From Cedecea neteri (GTDB lineage: Bacteria > Pseudomonadota > Gammaproteobacteria > Enterobacterales > Enterobacteriaceae): a stretch of DNA of 64,000 nt. The stretch is taken from positions 3,286,001 to 3,350,000 of the forward strand of contig NZ_CP009459.1 in assembly GCF_000758325.1 (NCBI RefSeq). Direction: 5' to 3'. A model generated the notes under the pieces. That model was not told the origin of the DNA. It did not search any database and was given only the letters and a program-made list of their open reading frames with translations. Below, in pieces: positions 53,254 through 63,725 of this stretch. How positions within the stretch are numbered: position 1 is the stretch's first letter; each line of letters starts with the position of its first letter. The translations under genes were made by a program, and so were the position numbers.

Positions 53254-54441
53254 ATGCTATTGAAACACTTTTCTCGCCGTGCCATTGCCCTGACCGTGGC
53301 GCTGATCATCCTCCTGACTATCGCTCTGTTCTTCTTCCTCAGAAGCCCGGATACACCTGATTATGTGACTGCTCCTGTACGCAAGGGCGATATCGAAAAC
53401 TCTGTCCTGGCTACCGGGCGAATCGATGCTATTGAGCGCGTTAACGTCGGGGCGCAGGTTTCAGGCCAGGTCAAGTCGCTCAAAGTGAAGCTGGGAGACC
53501 ATGTCACCAAAGGGCAGTCCATCGCCGACATTGATGATGTGCCACAGCGTAACGAACTGCGTAACGCCGAAGCCGCGCTCAATGTAGTCAAAGCCGATCT
53601 GCAGGCTAAGCAAGCGCTCCTGAAACAATCTGAGCTACGGTTCAAACGCCAGCGCCAGATGCTGAGCGAAGATGCCAGCTCGCGCGAAGATTTTGAGTCT
53701 GCAGAAGCCACGCTTGCCACTACGCGGGCAGAATTACTCTCTCTGAATGCCAAACTTGTTCAGGCGCAGATTGAAGTGGATAAGAAAAAAGTCGATCTTG
53801 GCTATACGCGAGTCGTGGCACCGATGGACGGGATTGTTATCGCCGTTGTCACGCAGCAAGGGCAGACCGTGAACTCCAGCCAAAGTGCGCCGACCATCAT
53901 CAAGCTGGCTCGTCTCGACGTCATGACCATCAAGGCTCAGATCTCTGAAGCCGATATCACCCGCATTTCCGCAGGACAAAAAGCCCGTTTCACTATTTTC
54001 TCTGAGCCTGACAAACATTACGACGCGACGTTGCGCACCGTTGAACTGGCGCCGGAGTCGGTAATGAAAGATGACTCTCTTGCCGGGAGCAGTTCGGCAT
54101 CAGGGTCTGGCACCTCAAATGCTTCCGTTTACTACAACGCTCTGCTTGACGTGCCAAATCCAGAAAATCGCCTCCGTATTGCGATGACGGCGCAGGTCAC
54201 GCTGCTGGCTGGTGAGGCCAAAGACACGCTGCTGGTACCGATTCAGGCCGTGCATAAAGCCGAAGGAAACAAGCAGGAAGTGCAGGTGCTGCGGGCTGAC
54301 GGCAAGCTGGAGGCCCGAGAGGTGAAAACCGGGATCACCAACAGCGTGGATATTCAGATCCTCGAAGGACTAAACGTCGGGGAAAATGTCGTGCTGTCAC
54401 AGCCGGGTGAGAAAGCGCCTGGGGAAGGGTTTGTTCTGTGA
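53254..54441 (+). CDS. MacA-like periplasmic adaptor
   Basis: Membrane-fusion protein of 395 residues resembling MacA: N-terminal membrane anchor (about 10-29), then VRKGDIENSVLATGRIDAIERVNVGAQVSGQVKSL (read as two lipoyl segments), a coiled hairpin with KQALLKQSELRFKRQRQML, and DLGYTRVVAPMDGIV. An Ala/Ser/Gly linker SLAGSSSASGSGTSNAS (near 273) is unlike E. coli MacA. ATG 53254 begins the anchor but has no clear RBS. It overlaps the MacB-like gene via GTGA. The 192 bp before it shows no recognisable feature. Confidence 0.88.
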   Translation: MLLKHFSRRAIALTVALIILLTIALFFFLRSPDTPDYVTAPVRKGDIENSVLATGRIDAIERVNVGAQVSGQVKSLKVKLGDHVTKGQSIADIDDVPQRNELRNAEAALNVVKADLQAKQALLKQSELRFKRQRQMLSEDASSREDFESAEATLATTRAELLSLNAKLVQAQIEVDKKKVDLGYTRVVAPMDGIVIAVVTQQGQTVNSSQSAPTIIKLARLDVMTIKAQISEADITRISAGQKARFTIFSEPDKHYDATLRTVELAPESVMKDDSLAGSSSASGSGTSNASVYYNALLDVPNPENRLRIAMTAQVTLLAGEAKDTLLVPIQAVHKAEGNKQEVQVLRADGKLEAREVKTGITNSVDIQILEGLNVGENVVLSQPGEKAPGEGFVL

Positions 54442-56378
54442 GTAACATCATCGAGCTGAAGGGCATTAGCCGGACCTACGGTAACGGTGGCCAGGCGCTG
54501 ACCGTGCTGAAAAATATCGATCTGACCATCGCAGCCGGAGAAATGGTGGCGATCATCGGTGCATCAGGATCGGGTAAGTCGACCCTGATGAATATCATGG
54601 GCTGTCTCGACGTGCCCGACAGCGGTGACTACTACATTGGTGGGCAAAATGCCGCCCAGCTTTCTCCGGATGAACTGGCCCGGGTGCGGCGGGAGCATAT
54701 CGGCTTTATCTTCCAGCGCTACCACTTGATGCCCGACCTTAGCGCGCTGGGCAACGTTGAGATCCCGGCTATTTACGCCAACAGCGAGCGTGACAAGCGC
54801 CTACTGCGAGCCGCCGCACTGCTTGGCAGGTTGGGCCTGGAAGGGCGCGAGCACCATAAGCCCGGCGAGCTTTCTGGCGGCCAGCAGCAGCGCGTCAGTA
54901 TTGCCCGGTCGTTGATCAACGGCGGGGAGATTATTCTGGCCGACGAGCCGACCGGCGCGCTGGATTCTCAGTCAGGCCAGGAGGTGCTAGCCATCCTGAG
55001 TGAACTTAACCAGCGCGGCCATACGGTCGTGATGGTGACCCACGACATGAAGGTGGCCCAGCACGCTCAGCGCATTATCGAACTGCGGGATGGCGAAATT
55101 ATCGCCGATAGCGGCAGTCGGGTCACCGCCACACAGACGTTGCCGCCGCCTAACCGCACCCGGCAAAGCCGTTGGCAAAGTTTGCTCGATCGTACACGGG
55201 AATCGCTGCAAATGGCGCTCAAAGCGATGAACGCGCACCGTTTACGCACCACGCTCACCATGACCGGGATCATTTTCGGTATTGCCGCCGTTGTGACCGT
55301 CGTGGCATTGGGTGAGGGGGCGAAGCAAAAGACGCTGGAGAATATTAAAGATCTGGGCACCAACGTGGTGAGTATCTATCCTGGACGAGATTTCTTTGAT
55401 GACAGTATTGAGGGCATTCGTACTCTGGTGCCGGCTGACGCGGAGGCTCTGGCAAAGCAGGGATTCGTCGACAGCGTCAGCCCGGAGGTTAGCGCCTCAG
55501 ACAACATTCGTTTTCTGGGTAAGTCTGCCACCGCGTCTATCAATGGCGTCGGGCGCGACCATTTCCGCGTGAATGGGATTCAACTTTTAGAGGGAACCAC
55601 CTTCAGGGACGACCGTACCGCCCTGCAGGAGGTCATTATTGATGAGAATGCCCGCAAAGCGCTGTTCGACTCCGCCGGATTACAGGCGCTGGGGCAAATT
55701 GTTTTTCTTGGTTCCGTGCCGGCACGGGTGGTGGGCATTGCCCAAAGCAATAACCGGAGCTACGCGCCAAACCGCATTACCGTGTGGATGCCCTACAGCA
55801 CGGTGATGTACCGCATGGTAGGCAAACCGGTGCTGACCAGCATCAGCGTCCGGCTAAAAGACAATGTGGCAAACGAAGCGGCGGTGAGCGCTATCTCCCA
55901 GCTACTTACTCAGCGCCACGGCGTGAAAGACTTCCAGCTCTATAACTTCGAACAGATCAGAAAATCTATCGAGCGTACCTCGATGACCTTCAGCATTTTA
56001 ATTCTGATGGTTGCCTGCATCTCGCTGATGATCGGCAGTATCGGCGTGATGAACATCATGCTGGTGTCGGTCACCGAACGAACCCATGAAATCGGCGTAC
56101 GTATGGCGGTAGGCGCTCGGCGGAGCGACATCATGCAGCAGTTTATGATTGAGGCCGTATTGGTCTGCCTGATTGGCGGCGCGTTAGGTATTGCGCTGTC
56201 GTATGCCGCTGGTGCGCTATTTACCGCCCTGGCCGGCGGGATGTTCACGGCGATTTATTCGTGGCAGGCCGCCGCCGCCGCGTTTTTCTGTTCAACATTA
56301 ATCGGCATGATCTTCGGTTATCTCCCCGCCCGCAAGGCGGCAAGGATGGACCCGGTCGTTTCACTGGCCAGCGAGTAA
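54438..56378 (+). CDS. MacB-like ABC efflux ATPase/permease
   Basis: Inner-membrane exporter of 646 residues: an N-terminal ATPase (Walker [16 protein letters not shown] near 41, [15 protein letters not shown], Walker [12 protein letters not shown]), a first helix near 270, a large periplasmic MacB_PCD domain, and three C-terminal FtsX-type helices ending [19 protein letters not shown] start at 54438 overlaps the adaptor stop. With adaptor and outer-membrane protein it forms a tripartite macrolide/peptide/lipid-type efflux system; substrate unproven. Confidence 0.9.
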   Translation: MSNIIELKGISRTYGNGGQALTVLKNIDLTIAAGEMVAIIGASGSGKSTLMNIMGCLDVPDSGDYYIGGQNAAQLSPDELARVRREHIGFIFQRYHLMPDLSALGNVEIPAIYANSERDKRLLRAAALLGRLGLEGREHHKPGELSGGQQQRVSIARSLINGGEIILADEPTGALDSQSGQEVLAILSELNQRGHTVVMVTHDMKVAQHAQRIIELRDGEIIADSGSRVTATQTLPPPNRTRQSRWQSLLDRTRESLQMALKAMNAHRLRTTLTMTGIIFGIAAVVTVVALGEGAKQKTLENIKDLGTNVVSIYPGRDFFDDSIEGIRTLVPADAEALAKQGFVDSVSPEVSASDNIRFLGKSATASINGVGRDHFRVNGIQLLEGTTFRDDRTALQEVIIDENARKALFDSAGLQALGQIVFLGSVPARVVGIAQSNNRSYAPNRITVWMPYSTVMYRMVGKPVLTSISVRLKDNVANEAAVSAISQLLTQRHGVKDFQLYNFEQIRKSIERTSMTFSILILMVACISLMIGSIGVMNIMLVSVTERTHEIGVRMAVGARRSDIMQQFMIEAVLVCLIGGALGIALSYAAGALFTALAGGMFTAIYSWQAAAAAFFCSTLIGMIFGYLPARKAARMDPVVSLASE

Positions 56379-56381
56379 CCT

Positions 56382-57752
56382 ATGAAAATTTTATCACCTT
56401 TGGCTTTGTGCCTGGCTGCCGCGCTGAGCGCAGGCTGTGCAAATACGCTTAAAAGCGACTATCACGCGCCGGAAGTACGCTATCCCGCCAGTTGGGACAA
56501 GAGCGATGCTACCCGCGATCTTGCCCCGTTTGACTGGCAAGCGTTTAACGATCCCCATCTTGATAACTGGCTGCGTCAGGTCATGGCAAGCAACAACGAT
56601 GTGGCTCTCGCCGTGCTGCGCCTGTACCGGGCGAGACTTGACGCGGAACGAGTCGGCATCATTAACGATCCTGGGCTAAAAGGCTCGCTGGCCGTAGACG
56701 GGAAAAATCAGCTCAATAACTCGTCCGGCTGGACAAAAGGCAGTAGCGCCAGTCTTAGCACCAGCTATGAGCTGGATCTCTGGGGCAAAATTGCTCGCCA
56801 GCGCGATGCGGCGGAGTGGGCGAGCCATGCCAGCGAAGAGGATTTGCGCTCCGCAAAACTGACGCTGCTTTCCGAAGCCAGTAATAATTACTGGCGTATT
56901 GGCTTTGTGAACCAGCAGATTGCCGTCCTCCAGCAGAGCATCGGCTATTCAAAAGAGACGCTGCGTCTGGCCGAGTCTCGCTATCGTGCAGGCGGTGCTT
57001 CCGCGCTGGATGTTGTGGACGCGCAGCAAAGTTTGCTCGCGCAGGAAAACCGACTTACCGGGCTGCAGCGAGATCGCCTGCAGGTGCTGAACCAGCAGGC
57101 CGTATTGCTGGGGACCGCGCCGGGCAGTCCGAGAGTTGAACCTACTGCGTTACCCACAGGCAGGATGCCGCAGGTTAATGCGAATATCCCTGCCAGTGTG
57201 CTGATGCACCGGCCCGATATCAGCGCTAAAGAGTGGCGGGTTCGTGAAGCTCTGGCCACCGTTGACATCCGGCGCACTGAATACTATCCCGCCTTAAGCC
57301 TGACAGGCTCTCTCGGCACCGGCAGCAGCTCGCTTCTCACGGTGCTGCATAACCCGATTGCTTCCGTTGGGGCTAGCCTGACGTTGCCGTTCCTGGACTG
57401 GCGGCAGCGGGGCGTGGAGGTAAAAATTGCCCGCAACGATTACGAGCAGCGAGTGCTCGAGTTTAAACAGTCGCTTTATAAAGCCATGAGCAGCATTGAA
57501 GACGAACTCTCCCTGCGCAGTCAATTGCTGGAGCAGGAAATAAGGCTCCGGGAGGGGCTTGAGCTTGCGCGTAAGTCAGAGCGCTTAAATGAAGTGCGCT
57601 ACCGTCAAGGCGCGGCACGTATTTCATTCTGGCTCGATGCCCAGGAAAAACGCCGCCAGGCAGAACTGTTGCTGGATGAAAACCGCTTTAATCAGTTCCA
57701 GAATCTGGCAAAAATTTATCTCGAGTTTGGCGGGTCGTCTACTTTCCCCTAA
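56382..57752 (+). CDS. Outer-membrane efflux lipoprotein (NodT/TolC-like)
   Basis: Outer-membrane factor of 456 residues with a lipoprotein signal ending in the lipobox LSAGC (Cys19). It has the two OEP repeats typical of NodT-family channels (SLSTSYELDLWGKIARQRDAAEW near 127, read in part; RYRAGGASALDVVDAQQSLL near 205; VRYRQGAARISFWLDAQEKRR near 406). It starts three bases after the MacB-like gene and completes its tripartite pump. It could also serve the RND pump upstream. Confidence 0.9.
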   Translation: MKILSPLALCLAAALSAGCANTLKSDYHAPEVRYPASWDKSDATRDLAPFDWQAFNDPHLDNWLRQVMASNNDVALAVLRLYRARLDAERVGIINDPGLKGSLAVDGKNQLNNSSGWTKGSSASLSTSYELDLWGKIARQRDAAEWASHASEEDLRSAKLTLLSEASNNYWRIGFVNQQIAVLQQSIGYSKETLRLAESRYRAGGASALDVVDAQQSLLAQENRLTGLQRDRLQVLNQQAVLLGTAPGSPRVEPTALPTGRMPQVNANIPASVLMHRPDISAKEWRVREALATVDIRRTEYYPALSLTGSLGTGSSSLLTVLHNPIASVGASLTLPFLDWRQRGVEVKIARNDYEQRVLEFKQSLYKAMSSIEDELSLRSQLLEQEIRLREGLELARKSERLNEVRYRQGAARISFWLDAQEKRRQAELLLDENRFNQFQNLAKIYLEFGGSSTFP

Positions 57753-57887
57753 ATCTTGCTAACTAATTCTCCTCAAACAGAAAACGGTTTTTCTTTCTCC
57801 GGCGCTCGTTTAAAGTCTTGCTGGTTTAGCGTGTTTAAGCGAACAAAATGATAAACGAACGCTTATTTTATGGGGAAGGGTGAAGGC

Positions 57888-58789
57888 ATGCGTGTGTCAG
57901 ATTATATCAGGCTGTTATTTCTTGCCGCAGTATGGGGAGCCAGCTTCCTTTTTATGAAAATAGCCACGCCCGAGTTTGGGGCGGTAAACACAGCCTTTTT
58001 GAGGGTGTTTTTTGGTTTTGTCGGGCTGGCGGTGATTCTTTTCACTCTGAGATCATCCTTTCACTTTGAGGGAAAATTCCGCTCGGCGCTTATTTTAGGC
58101 GCGATTAACTCCGGGCTGCCTTTCTTTATGTATTGTCTGGCCGCAAAATGGCTACCGGCCGGATACTCCGCTATTTTAAACGCGACCACGCCGCTAATGG
58201 GCGCCATTATTGGTTTTTCTTTTTTTGGTGAAAAATTAACGGCGCGAAAATGGCTGGGGGTAGTGCTGGGCCTGGTGGGGATTATGGTGATTACCTCGGT
58301 CGGTGACGCACAATCAAACGAGGATAAAATCGCCGGGATTATTGCCTGTTTGGTCGCCACGAGCTGCTACGGCGTGGCGGGCTTTTTAACCCGTCGCTGG
58401 ATCTCCAACAAGGGCGGGCTTGACCCTAAAATCGTCGCATTTGGCAGCCAAATTGGTGCCGTGCTTTTCCTGCTGCCGTTCTTTGCCTGGAGCGTGGCGA
58501 CCGGTCCTTCCATAAACTGGTTACAAGGCAATGTCTGGTTCAGCGTGTTGGGTCTGGGGATCCTTTGTACCGCCGTGGCCTATATTTTTTACTTCCGTTT
58601 AATCGCCGACATCGGGCCATTACGCAGCCTCACGGTGACCTTTTTAATTCCGCCGTTTGGCGTGCTGTGGGCTACCTCATTTTGCACGAAACCATTAGCG
58701 AAGTATTTATTATCGGCGCGGTTATTGTCTGTTTCTCCGTCTGGCTGGTGATAAGCCCGGACAAGAAAATGCTTACCGTAAAAAGTTAA
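57888..58789 (+). pseudogene. EamA/DMT-family transporter, frameshifted near 3' end
   Basis: A ten-helix drug/metabolite transporter reads well from ATG 57888 (GGAAGG upstream) through SLTVTFLIPPFGVLW, then switches to non-homologous residues and stops at 58751. The expected continuation (YLILHETISEVFIIGAVIVC) is in the next frame and runs to a stop at 58789. Restoring one G in the GGG run at 58669-58671 would join them into about 300 residues. So either the gene has lost its last helix and a half by a 1-bp deletion, or this is a sequence error. Substrate unknown. Confidence 0.8.
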
Positions 58790-58872
58790 CCCAGGCACCG
58801 ACTTCAAATAATTGAGGTTATACTAGCCGCGAGCCCGGATAAGTTTCCGGGGCACGCGGTGAAGGAAAAACG

Positions 58873-59223
58873 ATGAAACGAGAAGCGCTGTTCGCGGCGG
58901 TATTTGACAGATATCAGGTCGAGCCGGACTACCCGTGGGATAAATTTAAGGACTACGCCGTGCTGCGCCATCGCTACAAGCGCAAATGGTTTGGCGTGGT
59001 GCTGAGTATTTCCGCCGCAAAACTCGGACTGGAAAGCGATGAAGTCGTCGATATTCTCAACGTCAAAGTGATGCCTGGCGCCGTTGGCTCGCTGAGAATG
59101 CAGCCGGGGATTTTACCAGCTTATCATATGAATAAAGAGCATTGGGTCACGGTATTAATTGACAAGGTACCGGATGAATTAATCCTGGGGCTTATCGACG
59201 AAAGCTTTAGCCTGACGCGTTAA
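58873..59223 (+). CDS. MmcQ/YjbR family protein
   Basis: Small cytoplasmic DNA-binding-fold protein of 116 residues. The family's CyaY-like fold is recognised in YPWDKFKDYAVLRHRYKRKWFGVV near residue 19 (read in part) and in LPAYHMNKEHWVTVLIDKVPDELI near 78. It resembles, but is not, E. coli YjbR. Function of the family is not settled. GAAGGA precedes its ATG. It stands alone. Confidence 0.8.
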   Translation: MKREALFAAVFDRYQVEPDYPWDKFKDYAVLRHRYKRKWFGVVLSISAAKLGLESDEVVDILNVKVMPGAVGSLRMQPGILPAYHMNKEHWVTVLIDKVPDELILGLIDESFSLTR

Positions 59224-59269
59224 TTTTATTCACCCCGGACATAGCCTGGAACAGAATGTCCGGGGGGTA

Positions 59270-59782
<513 letters not shown>

Positions 59783-59829
59783 TTAAATAACCACCCTCGA
59801 AAAACAAAGATATCAGTAAAATAACGAAG

Positions 59830-59845
59830 TGTGATCTGCTTCACG
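59830..59845. promoter_or_regulatory. CRP-binding site
   Basis: TGTGA-TCTGCT-TCACG matches the CRP consensus TGTGA-N6-TCACA in nine of ten core positions. It lies between the divergent YhcH-like and IclR genes, fitting catabolite control of the uronate locus. Confidence 0.7.
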
Positions 59846-59941
59846 CATTTAAATTATAAATTTCTGACATGAATGATAAGTTGCATCACCTAACGTTTTT
59901 TAGGCTAATTTCTGTATATTGTTTCACATATGAGTTTTAAG

Positions 59942-60026
59942 GTTCTATATATGAAACAAAAACAACATAAAGTAAGTCGTGAAATAGGTTCGATATATAA
60001 AACAAAAAGCGTTCTATATATAAAAC
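59942..60026. promoter_or_regulatory. Three repeated operator-like dyads upstream of IclR gene
   Basis: Three 16-bp copies of GTTC(T/G)ATATAT(G/A)AAAC occur at 59942-59957, 59988-60003 and 60011-60026; a weaker fourth (GTTTCACATATGAGTTTT) is at 59921-59938. Each is a dyad with GTT...AAC ends and a TATATA core. They probably bind the adjacent IclR protein; spacing of starts is 46 and 23 bp. Confidence 0.7.
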
Positions 60027-60048
60027 GAGTCTCTAAATGGAAATAAAT

Positions 60049-60846
60049 ATGCATATTCCCGAGAATTTAAAAGAGAGTAAAGCGCCGGCAGCCGTCAGAC
60101 TGGTGGCTATTCTTGATTTTATTGCGGAAAAAGGCAGCGCCAGTTTTAGCGAAATCAGTACCCAGTTGGCTATCCCGAAAAGCAGCACTCACCATTTGCT
60201 GGAGGTGCTGTCCGCCACGCAAATGCTCCGCCTGCGCGTTGATGGGCGTTACGCTCTCGGGCTGCATCTGTTTGAGCTGGGAGGCCTGGCAGCGAGCGGG
60301 CTGGACATCCGCCTCGAGGCAATTCCTTACCTGCACGAGCTGGTCGAACTGACCGGGCTGACCTGCCACCAGGGCATTATGGAAGGTGATGAAGCCTTTT
60401 TCCTCAGTAAAATTCAGTCGCCGCAGGCGATTATATTAACCTCCTGGGAAGGAAAGCGCATTCGGCTGCACAGCACCTCATTGGGGAAAATTCTGCTGGC
60501 CTGGCGGCCTATCGAGCAGGTTGAAGAGATTCTGGCGAAGGCCACTTTCGTGAAGAAAACGGAGTCTACCATCACCGACAAGCAGCGCTTTATAGAGCAT
60601 CTCGCCCTGGTGAAACAGCAGGGCTGGGCCTACGACGATGGCGAAAATATCAATGAAATTCGCTGTATTTCCGCTCCGGTTTTTGACGTCCAGGGCAATG
60701 TGCTTTGCGCCATCGGGCTAACGGGCATGGTTTCACAATTCACCAATGGTAAAAAAGAAGAGTATTTAAGTCATTTACTGGCAACCACTGAGAGAATATC
60801 AAATGCATTAAATTTTGGCCTCAAGTCCAGACCCATAGCTAAATAG
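60049..60846 (+). CDS. IclR-family regulator of the KDG/uronate locus
   Basis: Regulator of 265 residues with an N-terminal IclR helix-turn-helix (AVRLVAILDFIAEKGSASFSE, then LAIPKSSTHHLLEVLSATQML) and a GAF-like effector domain with TSLGKILLAW and INEIRCISAPVFDVQGNVLCAIG (split around residue 213). It is related to but distinct from KdgR. ATG 60049 has GGAA at 60039; ATG 60037 is possible. It lies upstream of kdgT-kduI-kduD and next to repeated operators, so it probably senses KDG or a uronate intermediate. Confidence 0.87.
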   Translation: MHIPENLKESKAPAAVRLVAILDFIAEKGSASFSEISTQLAIPKSSTHHLLEVLSATQMLRLRVDGRYALGLHLFELGGLAASGLDIRLEAIPYLHELVELTGLTCHQGIMEGDEAFFLSKIQSPQAIILTSWEGKRIRLHSTSLGKILLAWRPIEQVEEILAKATFVKKTESTITDKQRFIEHLALVKQQGWAYDDGENINEIRCISAPVFDVQGNVLCAIGLTGMVSQFTNGKKEEYLSHLLATTERISNALNFGLKSRPIAK

Positions 60847-60875
60847 TAAACCTGTATTAACCCAGTCGTAAATTA

Positions 60876-60894
60876 TCCGAGGATTATTCTCGGA
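60876..60894 (+). terminator. Hairpin between IclR and kdgT genes
   Basis: TCCGAG-GATTATT-CTCGGA, about 30 bp after the IclR stop. It has no clean U-tract; it may terminate or attenuate before kdgT. Confidence 0.5.
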
Positions 60895-60958
60895 GGTTTA
60901 CGCTTGGGGTTCTGCAATAAAAAATCTATTTATTAACTATTTCATTGAGGAAACAGAT

Positions 60959-61951
60959 ATGCAAATTAAGAAGGCAATAGATAAAATCCCTGGGGGATTA
61001 ATGCTGGTGCCGTTATTTTTAGGCGCCCTGTGTAACACCTTTGCTCCCGGCACCGGCAAATACCTTGGTTCATTTACCAACGGGTTGATTACCGGCACGG
61101 TGCCGATCCTTGCCGTTTGGTTCTTTTGTATGGGGGCGTCGATTGAACTAAAAGCCACAGGGACGATGCTGAAAAAATCCGGCGTACTGGTGGTCACCAA
61201 AATTGCTACCGCGTGGGTTGTCGCCATGGCCGTCGGGTCGTTTCTGCCGCTGAGCGGCGTTGAAGCCGGTCTTTTTGCAGGCATCTCCACCCTGGCGCTG
61301 GTGGCTGCCATGGACATGACCAACGGCGGTCTCTATGCCGCGCTGATGAATCAGTATGGCTCCAAAGAAGAAGCCGGTGCCTTTGTCCTGATGTCGCTGG
61401 AGTCCGGGCCGCTGATGACGATGGTGATACTGGGCACCGCCGGGATTGCTTCCTTCGAGCCGCAGCTGTTTGTCGGGGCCGTGCTGCCTTTCCTGGTTGG
61501 ATTTGTGCTGGGTAACCTGGATCCCGACTTGCGGAAAATGTTCGGTGGCGCGGTGCAAACGCTGATCCCGTTCTTCGCCTTTGCGCTCGGCAATACCATT
61601 AAGCTGCAGGTCATTTTCGAAACCGGTCTGGCCGGGATCCTGCTGGGTCTCGCGGTGATTGTGATCACCGGCATTCCACTGATTCTTGCGGATAAATTCC
61701 TCGGCGGCGGCGACGGCACGGCGGGCATAGCCGCCTCAAGCACGGCCGGTGCCGCGGTGGCTACGCCGGTATTAATTGCTCAGATGGTGCCAGAATTTGC
61801 ACCAGCGGCACCGGCAGCTACCGCCCTGGTGGCCACCAGCGTGATCGTTACCTCTCTCCTGGTTCCAATTCTTACCGCGCTCTGGGCAAAGCAGGTTAAA
61901 AAAAGCAAGATCGGCCAGGAGATTGTTGTCGCTAAACAACCCGCACCATAA
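60959..61951 (+). CDS. kdgT: 2-keto-3-deoxygluconate permease KdgT
   Basis: Inner-membrane proton symporter of 330 residues (E. coli KdgT 327) that imports KDG. About ten hydrophobic segments; family segments [22 protein letters not shown] near residue 10 (read in part), [17 protein letters not shown] near 121, and [17 protein letters not shown] near 259. ATG 60959 follows TGAGGAAACAG. First gene of kdgT-kduI-kduD. Confidence 0.92.
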   Translation: MQIKKAIDKIPGGLMLVPLFLGALCNTFAPGTGKYLGSFTNGLITGTVPILAVWFFCMGASIELKATGTMLKKSGVLVVTKIATAWVVAMAVGSFLPLSGVEAGLFAGISTLALVAAMDMTNGGLYAALMNQYGSKEEAGAFVLMSLESGPLMTMVILGTAGIASFEPQLFVGAVLPFLVGFVLGNLDPDLRKMFGGAVQTLIPFFAFALGNTIKLQVIFETGLAGILLGLAVIVITGIPLILADKFLGGGDGTAGIAASSTAGAAVATPVLIAQMVPEFAPAAPAATALVATSVIVTSLLVPILTALWAKQVKKSKIGQEIVVAKQPAP

Positions 61952-62064
61952 TTGTTTACCTAAATATATACCTGACGTTCAGAGTAAATAACTTATTCCT
62001 TTTATGGCATATACCCGCCAGGGACTTGCTCGCATTAAATTAAATACCGACTAAGGAGTCATGT

Positions 62065-62901
62065 ATGGATATCAGACAAAGTATTCACAGCGATCATGCT
62101 AAAACGCTCGACACCGCCGGGATTAGAAAAGAGTTTTTAGTTGAAAAGATTTTCGAAGCCGATAAATACACGATGGTATACAGCCATATTGATCGCATCG
62201 TGATTGGCGGCATTATGCCGGTAAATAAAAGCGTTTCAATTGGCGAAGAAGTGGGTAAGCAATTCGGCGTGAACTATTTCCTCGAACGCCGCGAACTGGG
62301 GTTGATTAATATCGGTGGTGCAGCCGTCATTACCGTCGATGGCACCGAATATCGCGTAGAAAAAGAAGAGGCGATGTATATCGGCAAAGGCGCTAAGCAT
62401 GTGACGTTCACAAGCGTGGATAATGCAACACCCGCTAAACTCTATTACAACAGCGCGCCTGCCCACCACGCGTATCCGACGAGGACCATCACCGGTGCAG
62501 ATACGGTGGCCGCGCCGTTAGGCAGCCTGGAAAGCTGCAATAAGCGCACCATTCGCAAGTATCTGGTGCCGGAGGTACTCGACACCTGCCAGCTCAGCAT
62601 GGGCATGACCAGACTTGAGGAGGGCAGCAACTGGAATTCGATGCCCAGCCACACCCATGAGCGCCGTATGGAAGTTTATTTCTACTTCGACATGGATGAA
62701 GACACCATTGTCTTCCACATGATGGGCAAACCGCAGGAAACGCGCCACGTTGTCATGCACAACGAACAGGCGGTTATCTCGCCGAGCTGGTCCATTCACT
62801 CGGGCGTCGGGACCAAACGCTACACCTTCATTTGGGGCATGATCGGCGAAAACTTAACGTTCGACGACATGGACCACATCGCCATGAAAGATATTCGCTA
62901 A
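62065..62901 (+). CDS. kduI: 5-keto-4-deoxyuronate isomerase KduI
   Basis: Cytoplasmic zinc cupin of 278 residues that isomerises 5-keto-4-deoxyuronate (DKI) to 2,5-diketo-3-deoxygluconate (DKII). Metal ligands known for E. coli KduI are at the same positions: His196, His198, Glu203 ([10 protein letters not shown]) and His245 (SIHSG). AAGGAG lies upstream of ATG 62065. It feeds KduD, 27 bp downstream. Confidence 0.95.
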   Translation: MDIRQSIHSDHAKTLDTAGIRKEFLVEKIFEADKYTMVYSHIDRIVIGGIMPVNKSVSIGEEVGKQFGVNYFLERRELGLINIGGAAVITVDGTEYRVEKEEAMYIGKGAKHVTFTSVDNATPAKLYYNSAPAHHAYPTRTITGADTVAAPLGSLESCNKRTIRKYLVPEVLDTCQLSMGMTRLEEGSNWNSMPSHTHERRMEVYFYFDMDEDTIVFHMMGKPQETRHVVMHNEQAVISPSWSIHSGVGTKRYTFIWGMIGENLTFDDMDHIAMKDIR

Positions 62902-62928
62902 ATCACTAACGCACGCAAGGAGAACACC

Positions 62929-63690
62929 ATGGTTTTAGATCAGTTTGCTTTAACAGGAAAAGTGGCGCTGGTGACCGGCTGTAATACCGGGCTGGGGCAG
63001 GGCATGGCGGTTGGGCTGGCGCAGGCGGGCTGCGACATTATTGGCGTAAACATTGCTGAACCGCTGGAAACCCGCCAGCAAATTGAAGCGCTGGGGCGAC
63101 GTTTTGTGAATATCGCCGCCGACCTGAGCCGCTATGAGAATTTGCAAAACGTGGCCGACGAAGCTGCCGCCGTTTTTGGGCGCATAGATATTCTGGTGAA
63201 CAACGCCGGGATCATTCGCCGTCAGGATGCCCTTGAGTTTTCGGAGCAGGACTGGGACGACGTGATGAACGTGAACCTCAAAACGGTTTTCTTCCTTTCT
63301 CAGGCGGTGGCGAAGCAGTTTATTAAGCAGAAAAGCGGGGGGAAAATCATCAATATCGCGTCGATGCTCTCTTTCCAGGGCGGGATCCGCGTGCCTTCTT
63401 ACACCGCGTCTAAAAGTGGCGTCATGGGCGTTACCCGCCTGATGGCGAACGAATGGGCGAAACACAATATCAACGTCAATGCGATTGCGCCGGGCTATAT
63501 GTCCACCAACAACACCGCGCAGTTAAGAGCGGACGCGGATCGCAGCAGTGAGATCCTGGATCGCATCCCGGCCGGGCGCTGGGGGCTTCCATCGGATCTG
63601 ATGGGGCCGGTTGTGTTCCTGGCGTCACCGGCATCGGACTATGTGAACGGCTACACCGTTGCCGTCGACGGCGGCTGGCTGGCTCGCTAA
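62929..63690 (+). CDS. kduD: 2-deoxy-D-gluconate 3-dehydrogenase KduD
   Basis: Short-chain dehydrogenase of 253 residues, same length as E. coli KduD, reducing 2,5-diketo-3-deoxygluconate to KDG with NADH. It has TGCNTGLGQG (cofactor), NNAG, catalytic Ser in NIASMLSFQGG and YTASKSG, and the C-terminal NGYTVAVDGGWLAR. AAGGAG precedes ATG 62929. Together with KduI it converts unsaturated uronate products of pectin, or of related polysaccharides such as alginate-type uronates, to KDG. Confidence 0.95.
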   Translation: MVLDQFALTGKVALVTGCNTGLGQGMAVGLAQAGCDIIGVNIAEPLETRQQIEALGRRFVNIAADLSRYENLQNVADEAAAVFGRIDILVNNAGIIRRQDALEFSEQDWDDVMNVNLKTVFFLSQAVAKQFIKQKSGGKIINIASMLSFQGGIRVPSYTASKSGVMGVTRLMANEWAKHNINVNAIAPGYMSTNNTAQLRADADRSSEILDRIPAGRWGLPSDLMGPVVFLASPASDYVNGYTVAVDGGWLAR

Positions 63691-63695
63691 AACAG

Positions 63696-63724
63696 AGGCC
63701 GCCAGGTAACCGGCGGCCTTTTCG
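63696..63724. terminator. Terminator between kduD and lacZ
   Basis: AGGCCGCC-N8-GGCGGCCT followed by TTTTCG: a strong intrinsic terminator for kduD, six bases after its stop, and possibly for lacZ on the other strand. Confidence 0.88.
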
Positions 63725-63725
63725 C

